38,997 nt of DNA from a bacterium (GCA_027592325.1 JAQCKO010000010.1:1-38997), one strand, 5' to 3'. Shown: positions 26,562 through 34,357, numbered from the stretch's first letter. Notes: generated by a model not told the origin, from the letters alone. Numbers and translations: made by a program.

Positions 26562-26590
26562 TTGACGAACTGCCCATTTGGAGATAAAAC
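26562..26590 (+). promoter_or_regulatory. Promoter of the 146-aa gene
   Basis: TTGACG (26562-26567), 17 bases, TAAAAC (26585-26590); the ATG lies 32 bases further with a GGAG Shine-Dalgarno. Divergent from uvrB. Confidence 0.55.
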
Positions 26591-26622
26591 ATTAACCTGT
26601 TCATTCCCTACATGGAGCTCAC

Positions 26623-27063
26623 ATGTCTCCTAAAGAATTTGACCCGTCGGCGCTTTGGAAGCGGATCTGCACGCTCTTCAATCCAGGTCGCCTGATCTAC
26701 GTTCGCTTAAGTCGACACGATGGTACGGTTACTGTCTACCAGCCAGAGAAGCCTGATCGAGTTATCAATGTCACCGACATATTGTCGCCAGCGAAACAGA
26801 GCACAAGCAACATCGTAAGGTTTCTTCATACCTACTTGTGCCTCAAGCATGCTGTACGTTCGTCTGATGAGCTAGATATCGCCTTTCGTGCGATTCTCTC
26901 CGCCGACCGCCAATACCTGCACTTAGCATCTCGATTTGTGGACTGCACGAGTAAAACCGATCAGCTCGCTTGCCGACCTGTTTCTCGCACTGAAGCAGAT
27001 GATGCGGCAATCCTCGTCGTCTTCGTAACATTACGAAAGACGAGAGCCCCCCAAGCCACTTAA
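26623..27063 (+). CDS. Hypothetical protein, possible acquired gene
   Basis: 146 aa, not recognised. It starts at an ATG preceded by GGAG at 5-base spacing, unlike most genes here. The N-terminus is LWKRICTLFNPGRLIYVRLS, followed by a beta-rich stretch (DGTVTVYQPEKPDRVINVTD), a helical middle (VRFLHTYLCLKHAV), and a C-terminal hydrophobic strand AAILVVFVTLRK. No signal peptide or metal motif. It has its own promoter and a strong terminator overlapping the stop codon, and is GC-richer than its neighbours. It may be a single-gene cassette of foreign origin. Confidence 0.6.
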   Translation: MSPKEFDPSALWKRICTLFNPGRLIYVRLSRHDGTVTVYQPEKPDRVINVTDILSPAKQSTSNIVRFLHTYLCLKHAVRSSDELDIAFRAILSADRQYLHLASRFVDCTSKTDQLACRPVSRTEADDAAILVVFVTLRKTRAPQAT

Positions 27064-27080
27064 CGCGCGGGGGGTCTTTC
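27045..27080 (+). terminator. Terminator of the 146-aa gene
   Basis: GAGAGCCCCCC ... GGGGGGTCTTTC, with the TAA stop inside the loop; six G-C pairs plus AGA/TCT. Confidence 0.85.
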
Positions 27081-27100
27081 ATTTGTTAGCAGACGTTGAA

Positions 27101-27216
27101 CATGTTGGAATCGTTGAAAGCGTTAAATACGTTGGTTTCGAACAGATCTCTCACATTCGTTCAAGAATTAACAAGATTGTGAGCAAGCGAATACGGTTTT
27201 TACCGATTCCAACATG
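27101..27216. repeat. 13-bp inverted repeat enclosing a dispersed repeat unit
   Basis: CATGTTGGAATCG (27101-27113) and its exact inverse CGATTCCAACATG (27204-27216) flank about 90 bases that include CGAACAGATCTCTCACATTCGTTC (27138-27163). This is the same unit attached to palindromes e and f, inverted. Confidence 0.7.
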
Positions 27217-27240
27217 CGAACAAAGTGTGCGATCCAACCT

Positions 27241-27714
27241 TTATTCTCTAGAGAGCAATTCTTCTAGCACATCAATCGTCCCCGCAGGCACCTTCGTACG
27301 CCACGCATAGTCTCGCGCCTCAATAAGAGCACGAATTTCATTACTATCATGCCCGGGTACAGGCGAAATTTTTTGCGTCATTTGGCCCGCTTCTTCAAAT
27401 ATCGTCAGGTCTTCTTCCCGTCCCGACCAAAACACCGCATCTTCTGGCCAATCTGCCGCTTCAAGGAGCTTATCGACCCACTCCTCATGATCATCACAAT
27501 TTTGCACCACTTTAATATGTGCATCCGCGATATCTGCTGCAAGGAGTCCGGCTCCAATCATTTCACGTACCTGTTCTGCATTGAATACCTGCACATCTTC
27601 ATTCTTGCAAATCACAATCACCACCTTTTCGCAAGCACGCATCATGCCTTGAATAACCATTAAATGACCAGTATGAAATGGTTGAAATGTTCCTGGAAAA
27701 ATACCTGTCGGCAT
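27241..27714 (-). CDS. NadM-like nicotinamide-nucleotide adenylyltransferase family protein
   Basis: 157 aa. Nucleotidyltransferase fold: GIFPGTFQPFHTGHLMVIQG carries the HxGH motif (residues 15-18), VVIVICKNEDVQVF follows, and the C-terminal DSNEIRALIEARDYAWRTKVP resembles the SGTEIR...W...VP motif of archaeal-type NMNAT. Such enzymes join NMN and ATP to make NAD, but related cytidylyltransferases share the fold, so the substrate is uncertain. It lies 93 bases after the DUF362 gene on the same strand. Confidence 0.72.
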   Translation of the reverse strand: MPTGIFPGTFQPFHTGHLMVIQGMMRACEKVVIVICKNEDVQVFNAEQVREMIGAGLLAADIADAHIKVVQNCDDHEEWVDKLLEAADWPEDAVFWSGREEDLTIFEEAGQMTQKISPVPGHDSNEIRALIEARDYAWRTKVPAGTIDVLEELLSRE

Positions 27715-27807
27715 AGGGTAATTCGTTAGGTGTTAACTGTGAGAGATCTATTCTTAACCAACGCGAGAGTGTCATCAACGCTTCCAATGAGGAGCAATGC
27801 ACCCTTC

Positions 27808-28740
27808 CTATATTCTACCGTCTCCTTTCCAAGCGCTAAGTGCATGACGTGCGGCCATCGGGAGCGCAGCGTGAACTGTCATTTCGTGAATTTGCATAGG
27901 AGGAATATCGAGATGCGTTAGCTCGATTGTACCAGCCTGAGACTCCTGTAATTTCGACAAATACCCAATATCATGTGGATCAATCCCCATGAGCGACGCT
28001 GCAACGGCATCGACAGCAATGGCATCGAACCCAGCAAGCGTCACACCAAGTTGCAACACTGTTCCGTCGATTGGCCCCTCGCCCTCCATGATTTGCTGAC
28101 CATCAACCAGCGAAAAATGTATCGGAATAAGCTGATACAATTTTGCCATCAATTCGTGCTGCTCTGCCGGTGCAAGCATGGCAATAAATGGCCAACGTGC
28201 ATACACACGTCCCTCTACACTATTTCGATGCGGCACAATCCACGTTCCATAGACCCAATTTTTTATCGAAAGCGAGGTACCATGATCGGTATCAACCTTC
28301 ATACCCTGTACGGAGATGCGCACATCGGCATCTGTGGCAAGTTTTGACTGTCTGACAACCACGTTTTGCCCGCTAGAAAGTGTAATCGTTTGCTCTACCG
28401 TTTCATCATCTTGCAAATCAACAAGCTGCACCCCCGGATACTCCTCGAGCAATTGCGCGTACCCGTAGTGCTCAAGGGCTCGTTTTGTTGATGTATACGA
28501 AGCATCCCCGATGAAAATGTTTGCCGGCGAATGCATATGCAGGACATCTAATATGCCCCGGACGGTATCAATGTGTGTTACCGCTTTTTCATTTGCGTGA
28601 TGAACCAAATTCACTTTAAGCAAAATCGTTTTTGCCGATTTTGTCTTTTCGATAAGTTCATCAGAAAACTCCTCAAGCGCCAGTTTCGATGCTGTTCGTC
28701 TATTCGTTTCTTCAATGACGGCTACTTTTGTTCTTTGCAT
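27808..28740 (-). CDS. DUF362 domain-containing protein
   Basis: 310 aa covering one DUF362 domain. Typical pieces: TILLKVNLVHHANEKAVTHIDTVRGILDVL near 40, IFIGDASYTSTKRALEHYGY near 75, SLVDGQQIMEGEGPIDG near 210 and GFDAIAVDAVAASLMGIDPHDIGYL near 235. No ferredoxin-type cysteine cluster, which some DUF362 proteins carry. Biochemical function unknown. It starts at ATG 28740, 6 bases after an extended -10, and probably shares a transcript with the NadM-like gene. Confidence 0.88.
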   Translation of the reverse strand: MQRTKVAVIEETNRRTASKLALEEFSDELIEKTKSAKTILLKVNLVHHANEKAVTHIDTVRGILDVLHMHSPANIFIGDASYTSTKRALEHYGYAQLLEEYPGVQLVDLQDDETVEQTITLSSGQNVVVRQSKLATDADVRISVQGMKVDTDHGTSLSIKNWVYGTWIVPHRNSVEGRVYARWPFIAMLAPAEQHELMAKLYQLIPIHFSLVDGQQIMEGEGPIDGTVLQLGVTLAGFDAIAVDAVAASLMGIDPHDIGYLSKLQESQAGTIELTHLDIPPMQIHEMTVHAALPMAARHALSAWKGDGRI

Positions 28741-28746
28741 GGGTAA

Positions 28747-28755
28747 AGATTAGCA
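28747..28755 (-). promoter_or_regulatory. Extended -10 (TGCTAATCT) of the DUF362 gene
   Basis: Minus strand TATGCTAATCT, 6 bases before the ATG; identical over nine bases to the manC element and at the same spacing. Confidence 0.7.
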
Positions 28756-28792
28756 TAATGAAGAGTTTTGGGTATAGGGGTGTGGATTTAGG

Positions 28793-28990
28793 GAATATTA
28801 GCTTCGCTCCCGCGTGCAAGCACGCTCCGCTCGCCAGGATCCCTGTCCGTTTGATTTAAACAAAAGGATATGACCTCACTCCTTTGAGCAAGCTCAACCG
28901 TTCGGCCGGATCCCTGTATACCGGACATGCGAGGGATATTGGCTTCGCTCCCGCGTGCAAGCACGCTCCGCTCGCCAGGATCCCTGTCCG
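28793..28990. repeat. Pair of 49-bp identical direct repeats
   Basis: GCTTCGCTCCCGCGTGCAAG and the following 29 bases occur identically at 28801-28849 and 28942-28990, each preceded by a GGGATATT-like sequence. Each contains the hairpin GCGTG-CAAG-CACGC. Two more short hairpins follow (GTTTTCC-TTC-GGAAAAC near 28992 and AGCACC-TTC-GGTGCT near 29008). The 28741-29028 gap holds only these repeats. Confidence 0.88.
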
Positions 28991-29027
28991 GTTTTCCTTC
29001 GGAAAACAGCACCTTCGGTGCTTGAAC

Positions 29028-29064
29028 CAAGAAAAATACACCGGTTGTGCCGATGTATTTTTCT
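29028..29064 (-). terminator. Strong hairpin after tRNA-Gln
   Basis: Inverted repeat CCAAGAAAAATACA/TGTATTTTTCTTGG directly after the tRNA 3' end on the minus strand. The 14-16-bp stem begins within the tRNA CCA end, so pairing would also sequester it. Confidence 0.7.
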
Positions 29065-29138
29065 TGGTTCCCGGACAGGGATTCGAACCCCGATTCTCAG
29101 GACCAAAACCTGATGTCCTGCCTTTAGACGATCCGGGA
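29065..29138 (-). tRNA. tRNA-Gln (anticodon TTG), CCA encoded
   Basis: 74 bases including CCA. The acceptor TCCCGGA pairs with TCCGGGA (the U1-A72 pair is typical of tRNA-Gln). The anticodon stem TCAGG/CCTGA holds the loop TTTTGGT, anticodon TTG. T arm CGGGG-TTCGAAT-CCCTG; discriminator A. Confidence 0.96.
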
Positions 29139-29214
29139 GTAATATGAGCGTCGTGACATGGAATCAATGTCGTTATCGAACGCTCGGTCTAGATCTGCTT
29201 ACAAATCTTCCGAA

Positions 29215-29367
29215 TTAGAATGAATCTGTGGCAAGATCATACGAAAAAACGGTCTCGTTGTCAATGCAGAACAAGTACATCAACACGATCCAGAACAGCC
29301 GCATATTACCGTCGCCATAATTCACGGGCGTCAAAAAGAGGGTCGCCGCAAATCTGAGCCGCCGCAT
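29215..29367 (-). CDS. Possible 50-aa small protein
   Basis: An ORF below the track cutoff, starting 18 bases after the MscS-like stop on the same strand: MRRLRFAATLFLTPVNYGDG, then NMRLFWIVLMYLFCIDNETV and FSYDLATDSF. It has one short hydrophobic stretch. An opposite-strand open frame with protein-like composition but no start codon overlaps it. Not recognised; could be chance. Confidence 0.25.
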   Translation of the reverse strand: MRRLRFAATLFLTPVNYGDGNMRLFWIVLMYLFCIDNETVFSYDLATDSF

Positions 29368-29385
29368 GAGGTGAGCGATGCAATC

Positions 29386-30078
29386 CTACTTCCCTCCTAA
29401 GTCTTTTTTGAGCATCTCGAGTGCCTGTTTCGCATGTTCACGCCCGCCGAGCCCAAACGAAAGTCCGCCCGCAAGCGCGACCATCGCGATGAATCCTGTG
29501 AAAAGCACTTGAATGAGCGATTCAGCAATACCTAATTGCACAAGCGCAGCCATAAAGCTAAATACAATCACTGCCCACTTAGCGAGCCCTGAAATAAATC
29601 CCACACTTCGTACTTTGGTTGCATCCATTGCTCCTTGAATGACATCATGAACGAAATTTGCAAGCACCATTCCAACAAGCAAGATTACAACAGAAATGAC
29701 AACATTCGGGATATAACTGACAACATCGTTCAAAAAGATCGTTACCTGCTCCCACTGCAAAATGTCAGCTGCTCCAATAAGAGCAAAAATGATAATGAAC
29801 CATTTAATCAACCAGCCAAAAAAGTGAGCGACATCGAGTTTAATAGACACCTTTTCAAAAAAATGAATGACCTCGATTTTTTCAAGCAACTCATTTACCT
29901 TGAGCGCCGTTATAATGCGAACAATCGCCGCCTGCAAAATCATACCGATTAATATTCCAAGTAGCAGAACAACAAAAGCCATCACAAGCTGCGGTAAAAA
30001 AAGTGTGATATCTGCCCAAAGCTCTACGAATGCTGAGCGGAGCGTTTCAATGGATTGATCAATGGTTGTATCATTCAT
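29386..30078 (-). CDS. MscS-like small membrane channel family protein (TM-helix repeats)
   Basis: 230 aa from MNDTTIDQSIETL. Four or five membrane segments contain two conserved TM-helix repeats: LPQLVMAFVVLLLGILIG near 32 and IPNVVISVVILLVGMVLA near 120. Near the C-terminus is VALAGGLSFGLGGREHAKQALE, the TM3-like GGLxFGLGGR motif of MscS relatives. It lacks the large beta cytoplasmic domain of true MscS, as CmpX-type proteins do. The track start at 30114 extends into a CCTAAACCTAATACC tract that looks intergenic, so the ATG at 30078 is preferred. Confidence 0.82.
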   Translation of the reverse strand: MNDTTIDQSIETLRSAFVELWADITLFLPQLVMAFVVLLLGILIGMILQAAIVRIITALKVNELLEKIEVIHFFEKVSIKLDVAHFFGWLIKWFIIIFALIGAADILQWEQVTIFLNDVVSYIPNVVISVVILLVGMVLANFVHDVIQGAMDATKVRSVGFISGLAKWAVIVFSFMAALVQLGIAESLIQVLFTGFIAMVALAGGLSFGLGGREHAKQALEMLKKDLGGK

Positions 30079-30135
30079 AAATTGGGTATTAGGTTTAGGT
30101 GCTTGGGATGACAAGTCATCGATTCTTTCAATTGT

Positions 30136-30546
30136 TTACCGCTTACGCCCCAGCGCATCCTTTTTTGATGCTGTTACCTTTGGGGCGCTTGAATACGCCG
30201 GCAAAATAATCGTTCCTGTATATACTACCGCCAATCTGTCTAATTGGTCGATAGCATGTTGATCCGAAAGCTCCAGTGGCTTTTCGAGCGTATAAATTTT
30301 CATCTCTAGGAAGGTTCGCCAAGTATTCGCGATTGTGAGCACGCTTCTCAGTGCCGTGGGCGACCCTGGACCTGTCACAAGATACAATGCGTCAACAGCA
30401 TGCTTTGATACACCTACCTGAGACACGTAGGCATCAATAGCGCCGAGCCATGTTTCAGGTGCGCCTTTGTGAACATGGAGAGTTTGTGTCTCTACATTCG
30501 CCAAAATAAGCTGCTGAATGTCCTGCCCGTTTATATACAATTTCAC
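30136..30546 (-). CDS. tsaB: Short TsaB-like protein
   Basis: 136 aa, versus about 220-230 for TsaB. The central motif DALYLVTGPGSPTALRSVLTIANTWRTFLEMKIYTLE matches the TsaB segment DxIxVxxGPGSFTGLRxGLxxAKGLA...PLxxVSSLE. TsaB partners TsaD in making the t6A37 modification of tRNA. The C-terminal half of the fold is missing, so it may serve only as a dimerisation platform or be degenerate. The start overlaps the stop of the winged-helix gene by 4 bases. Confidence 0.65.
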   Translation of the reverse strand: MKLYINGQDIQQLILANVETQTLHVHKGAPETWLGAIDAYVSQVGVSKHAVDALYLVTGPGSPTALRSVLTIANTWRTFLEMKIYTLEKPLELSDQHAIDQLDRLAVVYTGTIILPAYSSAPKVTASKKDALGRKR

Positions 30547-31217
30547 AGACGTTGATCGAGTTCGTTATGAAGAACAATTTTTTCTGCACCTAATAGCTCA
30601 CCTAAAAATCGATCTTGAACCTCCGTTCGATAGCGATACTCCTCGCGTGGCATGAAGGTGTAATTCACCTCACGGCCAATATCTTTTTCAAATCCTTCCA
30701 TGATTTCTGCCAACAATTCAGTATTGATTTCACCCACCACCAACAAATCAGACGGCAAATTTTTCTTATCCACAAATCGACCTGTAAGGAACACAAGATC
30801 AATTTTTCCAACACCGGTGAGTTTTTCTAACAACGTACGATTCATGAGCACCGTTGCCTTTTTCATAATACTGCGCAATTCGACAAAAAACAGAAAATGC
30901 TTATTTGCGCGATAGTATTTCTTCGCGGCCCCTTTTTTATCGGGCTTTTCCCCTTTAACAATCGCTCCATCTACTTCATCGATAATCCCAATATCAATGA
31001 GATTTTTTAACTCACGTCGCACCGAGTTCAATTGTGCATCTATGCGGCGAGTGACCTCGCGAACATAGAATGCACGGTCTGGAGACTCCAAAAAGAGACT
31101 CAATAACCGACTTCGAGTTTTTGACCCAAAAAGCTGCTCAATACGGAAATCGGGGGCATTTGGCCGTAAATCCGTGATTTGCGTTGTTACTTCTGGTAAA
31201 GTGGCTTGTACTTGCAT
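30543..31217 (-). CDS. Winged-helix transcriptional regulator with a C-terminal nucleotidyltransferase-like domain
   Basis: 224 aa. Residues 25-110 are a winged helix: FGSKTRSRLLSLFLESPDRAFYVREVTRRIDAQLNSVRRELKNLIDIGII. Residues 120-215 have the pattern of a minimal nucleotidyltransferase-type fold (KIDLVFLTGRFV...SDLLVVGEINTELLAEI), but the catalytic Asp-x-Asp is not clear. Proteins of this plan are frequent in Patescibacteria; targets unknown. It is divergent from the 720-aa gene, with about 44 bases between their starts, and coupled to the tsaB-like gene by ATGA. Confidence 0.7.
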   Translation of the reverse strand: MQVQATLPEVTTQITDLRPNAPDFRIEQLFGSKTRSRLLSLFLESPDRAFYVREVTRRIDAQLNSVRRELKNLIDIGIIDEVDGAIVKGEKPDKKGAAKKYYRANKHFLFFVELRSIMKKATVLMNRTLLEKLTGVGKIDLVFLTGRFVDKKNLPSDLLVVGEINTELLAEIMEGFEKDIGREVNYTFMPREEYRYRTEVQDRFLGELLGAEKIVLHNELDQRL

Positions 31218-31261
31218 AGAATAATCGCTAACCCCTGAGTTATCATTACATTTAGTGTAGA

Positions 31262-33424
31262 ATGACCGTGCGAATTCGTAAAGAGATGATGAAGAATTCG
31301 GAACTATTTTTTAAGGCATCAAGCACCAGTCCCCCAGGTGAGAATAGGCTCACAAGGGCAATTCTGCTTCAAAGTCGCAGCCACCCGGTGCGTGTTTTTG
31401 GCGTGATGCGCTTTCTTGGAAAAGCCACGAAAGGAAAGGCAGCCGTAGTAAAAGCTATTGAAGATGCTCTTCAGCAATTTTTTGACGATTTACTTCTTGA
31501 GGGGAATCGTATGAGAAAGTTCGAGCATATGCTCGGTGAGCTGAATAAACAGATACAGGACATAGCGAGCACGCAGACATTACCCTCCGCTGATACTGAT
31601 ATGGTCATTGGATTTTCTGACGAAGGACAAGTCTTTGCCACCGGAACAGGGAGATTGCAAGCGCTCTTTATGCACAAAACAGCCGCGGAGCGATATACGC
31701 TCTATGAACTTGGCCAGCAATTTCCTGAACTCCCTGAGTGGACAAAATGTTTCTCCGTGATTTTAGATGGAGAGTGGCATGCAAGCGATATTTTTTATAT
31801 TGCTCCACGTATTCCTATTCGATATCTATCAAATGAGAGTCTCCAAGAAACCCTTGTGACATTACAGCCAGCTGGTGCGCTTAAGCGGATTGAGCAATTT
31901 CTTCCGGCAACAATGGATTTCGGATCAATTTGTCTAAAAGCATTACAGCCGACAGCCATCCATAGTCCAAAAAAATTGAATCCCATTGCCTCGATTAAGG
32001 AATTAGCGGGAACAAAAGAAACCACTGCTGGACTTCTTGGCGAAACCTCATTACGGCCAAGTGTACTTTACACAGCATTGCTCGAGATGCTCAAAAAGCC
32101 AGGCACAAGTGGCCCAAGCGCTATTTTACGCCGCGGCGTATTTCTTGCAACAAAAGGGATTGGCTTTTTCATTTCAATCCTGTTTGAAACCATAAAAGTG
32201 CTCGTAGGAGTTGCAGAGTCAATGGGAAAATGGGCCTTCCGCCAATACACCAAACGTCACTCACATAAAGCTCGTATTGATAAAACGAAAGCCCGCATAC
32301 AAGATACCGCACGTGCGATTCGCCACATGCCGGTATCGACCCGATACGCAATTGCAACATTTTTGATCTTGATTATTGCTGCAAGCTTCGGGTTTCGTAT
32401 GAAGGCAAACAATGCTGCCCGATTTGCTGAACGGGAACGTATTCAAACACAGCTCACCTTTGCACGTGAGCGTATGCAGTCCGCAGAAGCAAGTCTTATT
32501 TACGGAGACGATAACCAAGCAAATACACTCCTTACCGAGGCATTACTTGCGCTAGATGGTATATCGCCAGCCGATGAAAGTTTGCAGTCAGAGAAAAATG
32601 AGCTCGAGGGACGTTTACGCAATATTTCAAACAGCGCCAAAGGTATTACCACCATCGAGCTCGCAGCGATTGGGTCACTAGACGCAGCACATGGTCTCGT
32701 ACGTGCGATTGCAACACAAACAGGAACACCGTCCGTCATAACCGCCTCAGGCGCCGTGTATGCGCTAAATAGTCTTAATGATCGGTTTGAGCTGCAATAC
32801 GAATCAACGATTCCAAATGCGGTAAGTTTCCTTGAATCAACAAGCGATGTACTGATTATCGATGATACGCAACAGCTCTATATGCGCGTAAATGATACGA
32901 CCATCCCTATAACAAGTGGAACGAATCGTCTCCCAAGTGCTGATGGCATGGAGCTTTATGGAGATAATTTATACGTGCTGACCTCGGAGCAAGGGCAAAT
33001 TTATAAAATGCGACCTCAAGGTAATGGCTATGAAGCAGGGACACTTTGGATTACATCGAGTACCACAGAAACACGCGGCGCTGTCTCGCTTGCCATCGAT
33101 TCCGACATTTATGTTTTGATGCCGAATGAACTTCTGCGCTTCCGTTCTGGTCGTGAGCAAGGTTTTGAGACTGAAACGCTTGATCCGCCGCTTACAGCTG
33201 CGGTGCAGGTTTGGACGAATATTGATAGCAGCTATTTATATGTGCTCGAGCCTTCCGAGAAGCGTATTATCGTTTTCAATAAAGATGGGTCGATTGAGCG
33301 ACAATATGTAAGCGACGCTCTTGAAGGCGCGATTGGATTCAGCGTCAATGAATCCCGCGCACGCATGTACGTGACAACAGAAACCGATTTCTTCCAATTC
33401 ACGCCAGAGCATTTAGTGCCTTAG
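31262..33424 (+). CDS. Membrane protein: PP2C-like N-terminus, one TM, extracytoplasmic beta-propeller-like domain
   Basis: 720 aa. The N-terminal region (about 40-230) is alpha/beta with VIGFSDEGQVFATGTGRLQA, CFSVILDGEWHASDIFYIA and a basic linker. It resembles protein phosphatase 2C relatives but without evident metal aspartates. A membrane helix, YAIATFLILIIAASFGF, lies near 361-377, then a helical stalk (RERIQTQLTFARERMQSAEASLIYGDDNQANTLLTEALLAL) and, from about 470, repeats such as VYALNSLNDRFELQY, LYVLTSEQGQIYKM, IYVLMPNELLRFRSG and LYVLEPSEKRIIVFNKDG, typical of NHL-like propellers. It may couple an outside binding event to an inside signal. Monocistronic. Confidence 0.75.
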   Translation: MTVRIRKEMMKNSELFFKASSTSPPGENRLTRAILLQSRSHPVRVFGVMRFLGKATKGKAAVVKAIEDALQQFFDDLLLEGNRMRKFEHMLGELNKQIQDIASTQTLPSADTDMVIGFSDEGQVFATGTGRLQALFMHKTAAERYTLYELGQQFPELPEWTKCFSVILDGEWHASDIFYIAPRIPIRYLSNESLQETLVTLQPAGALKRIEQFLPATMDFGSICLKALQPTAIHSPKKLNPIASIKELAGTKETTAGLLGETSLRPSVLYTALLEMLKKPGTSGPSAILRRGVFLATKGIGFFISILFETIKVLVGVAESMGKWAFRQYTKRHSHKARIDKTKARIQDTARAIRHMPVSTRYAIATFLILIIAASFGFRMKANNAARFAERERIQTQLTFARERMQSAEASLIYGDDNQANTLLTEALLALDGISPADESLQSEKNELEGRLRNISNSAKGITTIELAAIGSLDAAHGLVRAIATQTGTPSVITASGAVYALNSLNDRFELQYESTIPNAVSFLESTSDVLIIDDTQQLYMRVNDTTIPITSGTNRLPSADGMELYGDNLYVLTSEQGQIYKMRPQGNGYEAGTLWITSSTTETRGAVSLAIDSDIYVLMPNELLRFRSGREQGFETETLDPPLTAAVQVWTNIDSSYLYVLEPSEKRIIVFNKDGSIERQYVSDALEGAIGFSVNESRARMYVTTETDFFQFTPEHLVP

Positions 33425-33500
33425 AGGTATCGGACAGCAAGTAGGTAGTGGCTTTTGGTATGTTATTGCGAGAAACGATTGGGTATACAGCGCCCACGAT

Positions 33501-33591
33501 GAAACGGTAACTTGCCGGTGCCTCGATTCGCCTCCGAAGCTCATCGAGCATCGGGGGCTTTCGTGTTTATAGGTAACTCGGTTACCGTTTC
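33501..33591 (+). ncRNA. Candidate structured RNA with competing hairpins
   Basis: GAAACGGTAAC (33501-33511) and GTTACCGTTTC (33581-33591) form an 11-bp closing stem. The 3' arm can instead fold locally as GGTAAC-TCG-GTTACC (33572-33586). Inside lies CTCGAT...ATCGAG around TTCG-CCTC-CGAA, and a GCCTCGAT/ATCGGGGGC stem followed by TTTCGTGTTT. It lies between the 720-aa gene and the DUF378 gene. No known RNA family is recognised; it may simply be a terminator region. Confidence 0.4.
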
Positions 33592-33650
33592 CAAATTTGG
33601 GGATAAATGCGAGCGCTAGCCAAAAAATACTCTATACTACATGCATAATT

Positions 33651-33659
33651 TGCTAACGT
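33651..33659 (+). promoter_or_regulatory. Extended -10 (TGCTAACGT) of the DUF378 gene
   Basis: TGCTAACGT ends 6 bases before the ATG, the spacing seen at manC and the DUF362 gene. Confidence 0.6.
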
Positions 33660-33665
33660 ACTATT

Positions 33666-33887
33666 ATGAAGGGAGGGAATAATTCGCTACACATGCTCGC
33701 ATTTCTCCTCGTTATTGTCGGCGGACTTAACTGGGGTCTTTACGGTGCCTTCAATTTTAATCTCGTGGAAGCTATTTTTGGGGGCATGCCTTGGCTTGAA
33801 TCGTTCATTTATATTCTTGTTGGACTTGCAGCCATTTACAAGCTGCTCACTCATGGGAAGCACTGCAAGAGCTGTAAGATGGGATAA
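33666..33887 (+). CDS. DUF378 (YuzA-like) small membrane protein
   Basis: 73 aa. LHMLAFLLVIVGGLNWGLYGAFNFNLVEAIFGG is the DUF378 signature, followed by a second membrane segment ESFIYILVGLAAIYKL. The tail GKHCKSCKMG carries a CxxC pair. Function unknown; two membrane segments with both ends probably on the same side. Monocistronic. Confidence 0.9.
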   Translation: MKGGNNSLHMLAFLLVIVGGLNWGLYGAFNFNLVEAIFGGMPWLESFIYILVGLAAIYKLLTHGKHCKSCKMG

Positions 33888-33914
33888 CATCCCCAAAAAA
33901 CATCTTACACAAAT

Positions 33915-33950
33915 AAAAAAGAGGCTCTTGCGAGTCTCTTTTTTATTTGA
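33915..33950. terminator. Bidirectional terminator between the DUF378 gene and rplL
   Basis: AAAAAAGAGGCTCTTGCGAGTCTCTTTTTTA: a GAG-rich stem flanked by A-run and T-run, able to end transcripts from both convergent genes. Confidence 0.8.
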
Positions 33951-33952
33951 AA

Positions 33953-34357
33953 CTATTTAATCGTTACTGACGCTCCAGCTTCTTCAAGCTGTTTCTTCAG
34001 CTCTTCAGCCTCTTCCTTTGAAGCACCTTCCTTTACCATGGTTGGAGCACCATCGACCATGTCTTTTGCTTCCTTAAGACCTTGTCCTGTAATGGCACGT
34101 ACAGCCTTGATCACATTGATCTTGCTGTCTCCTGCAGCAGTAAGTTCAACATCGAATGTTGACTTTTCTTCTTCTTCTGCACCTGCAGCACCTGGAGCAG
34201 CAGCCATCATCATTGCTGGAGCAGCTGCGCTCACGCCAAATTTATCTTCAAGTACTTTTACAAGTTCTGAAAGATCGATAACAGACATCTTTTCGATCTC
34301 TTCTACGAGGGCCTTGAACTTTTCAGGGACCTCAACAATCTTTGTTTCTTCTGACAT
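33953..34357 (-). CDS. rplL: Ribosomal protein bL12 (L7/L12)
   Basis: 134 aa. It forms the ribosomal stalk that recruits translation GTPases. N-terminal dimerisation helix ([19 protein letters not shown]), Ala-rich hinge (about 47-62), and the C-terminal domain [38 protein letters not shown]. It lies 58 bases after rplJ in the classic order. Confidence 0.98.
   Translation of the reverse strand: MSEETKIVEVPEKFKALVEEIEKMSVIDLSELVKVLEDKFGVSAAAPAMMMAAAPGAAGAEEEEKSTFDVELTAAGDSKINVIKAVRAITGQGLKEAKDMVDGAPTMVKEGASKEEAEELKKQLEEAGASVTIK

Noticed and set aside
27083-27310. 75-aa plus-strand ORF
   Set aside because: It covers the inverted-repeat element and then the antisense of the NadM-like gene.
28793-28990. 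CRISPR-like pattern from the two 49-bp repeats
   Set aside because: There are only two copies, a 92-base spacer, and no cas genes.
28788-29167. ORFs of 80, 103, 87 and 70 aa around tRNA-Gln
   Set aside because: They are translations of the 49-bp repeats (LARGSEANIP) and of the tRNA itself.
29220-29401. Plus-strand open frame with protein-like composition (VVNAEQVHQHDPEQPHITVA)
   Set aside because: It has no start codon after the preceding TGA and overlaps the MscS-like stop; kept only as a note beside the minus-strand 50-aa ORF.
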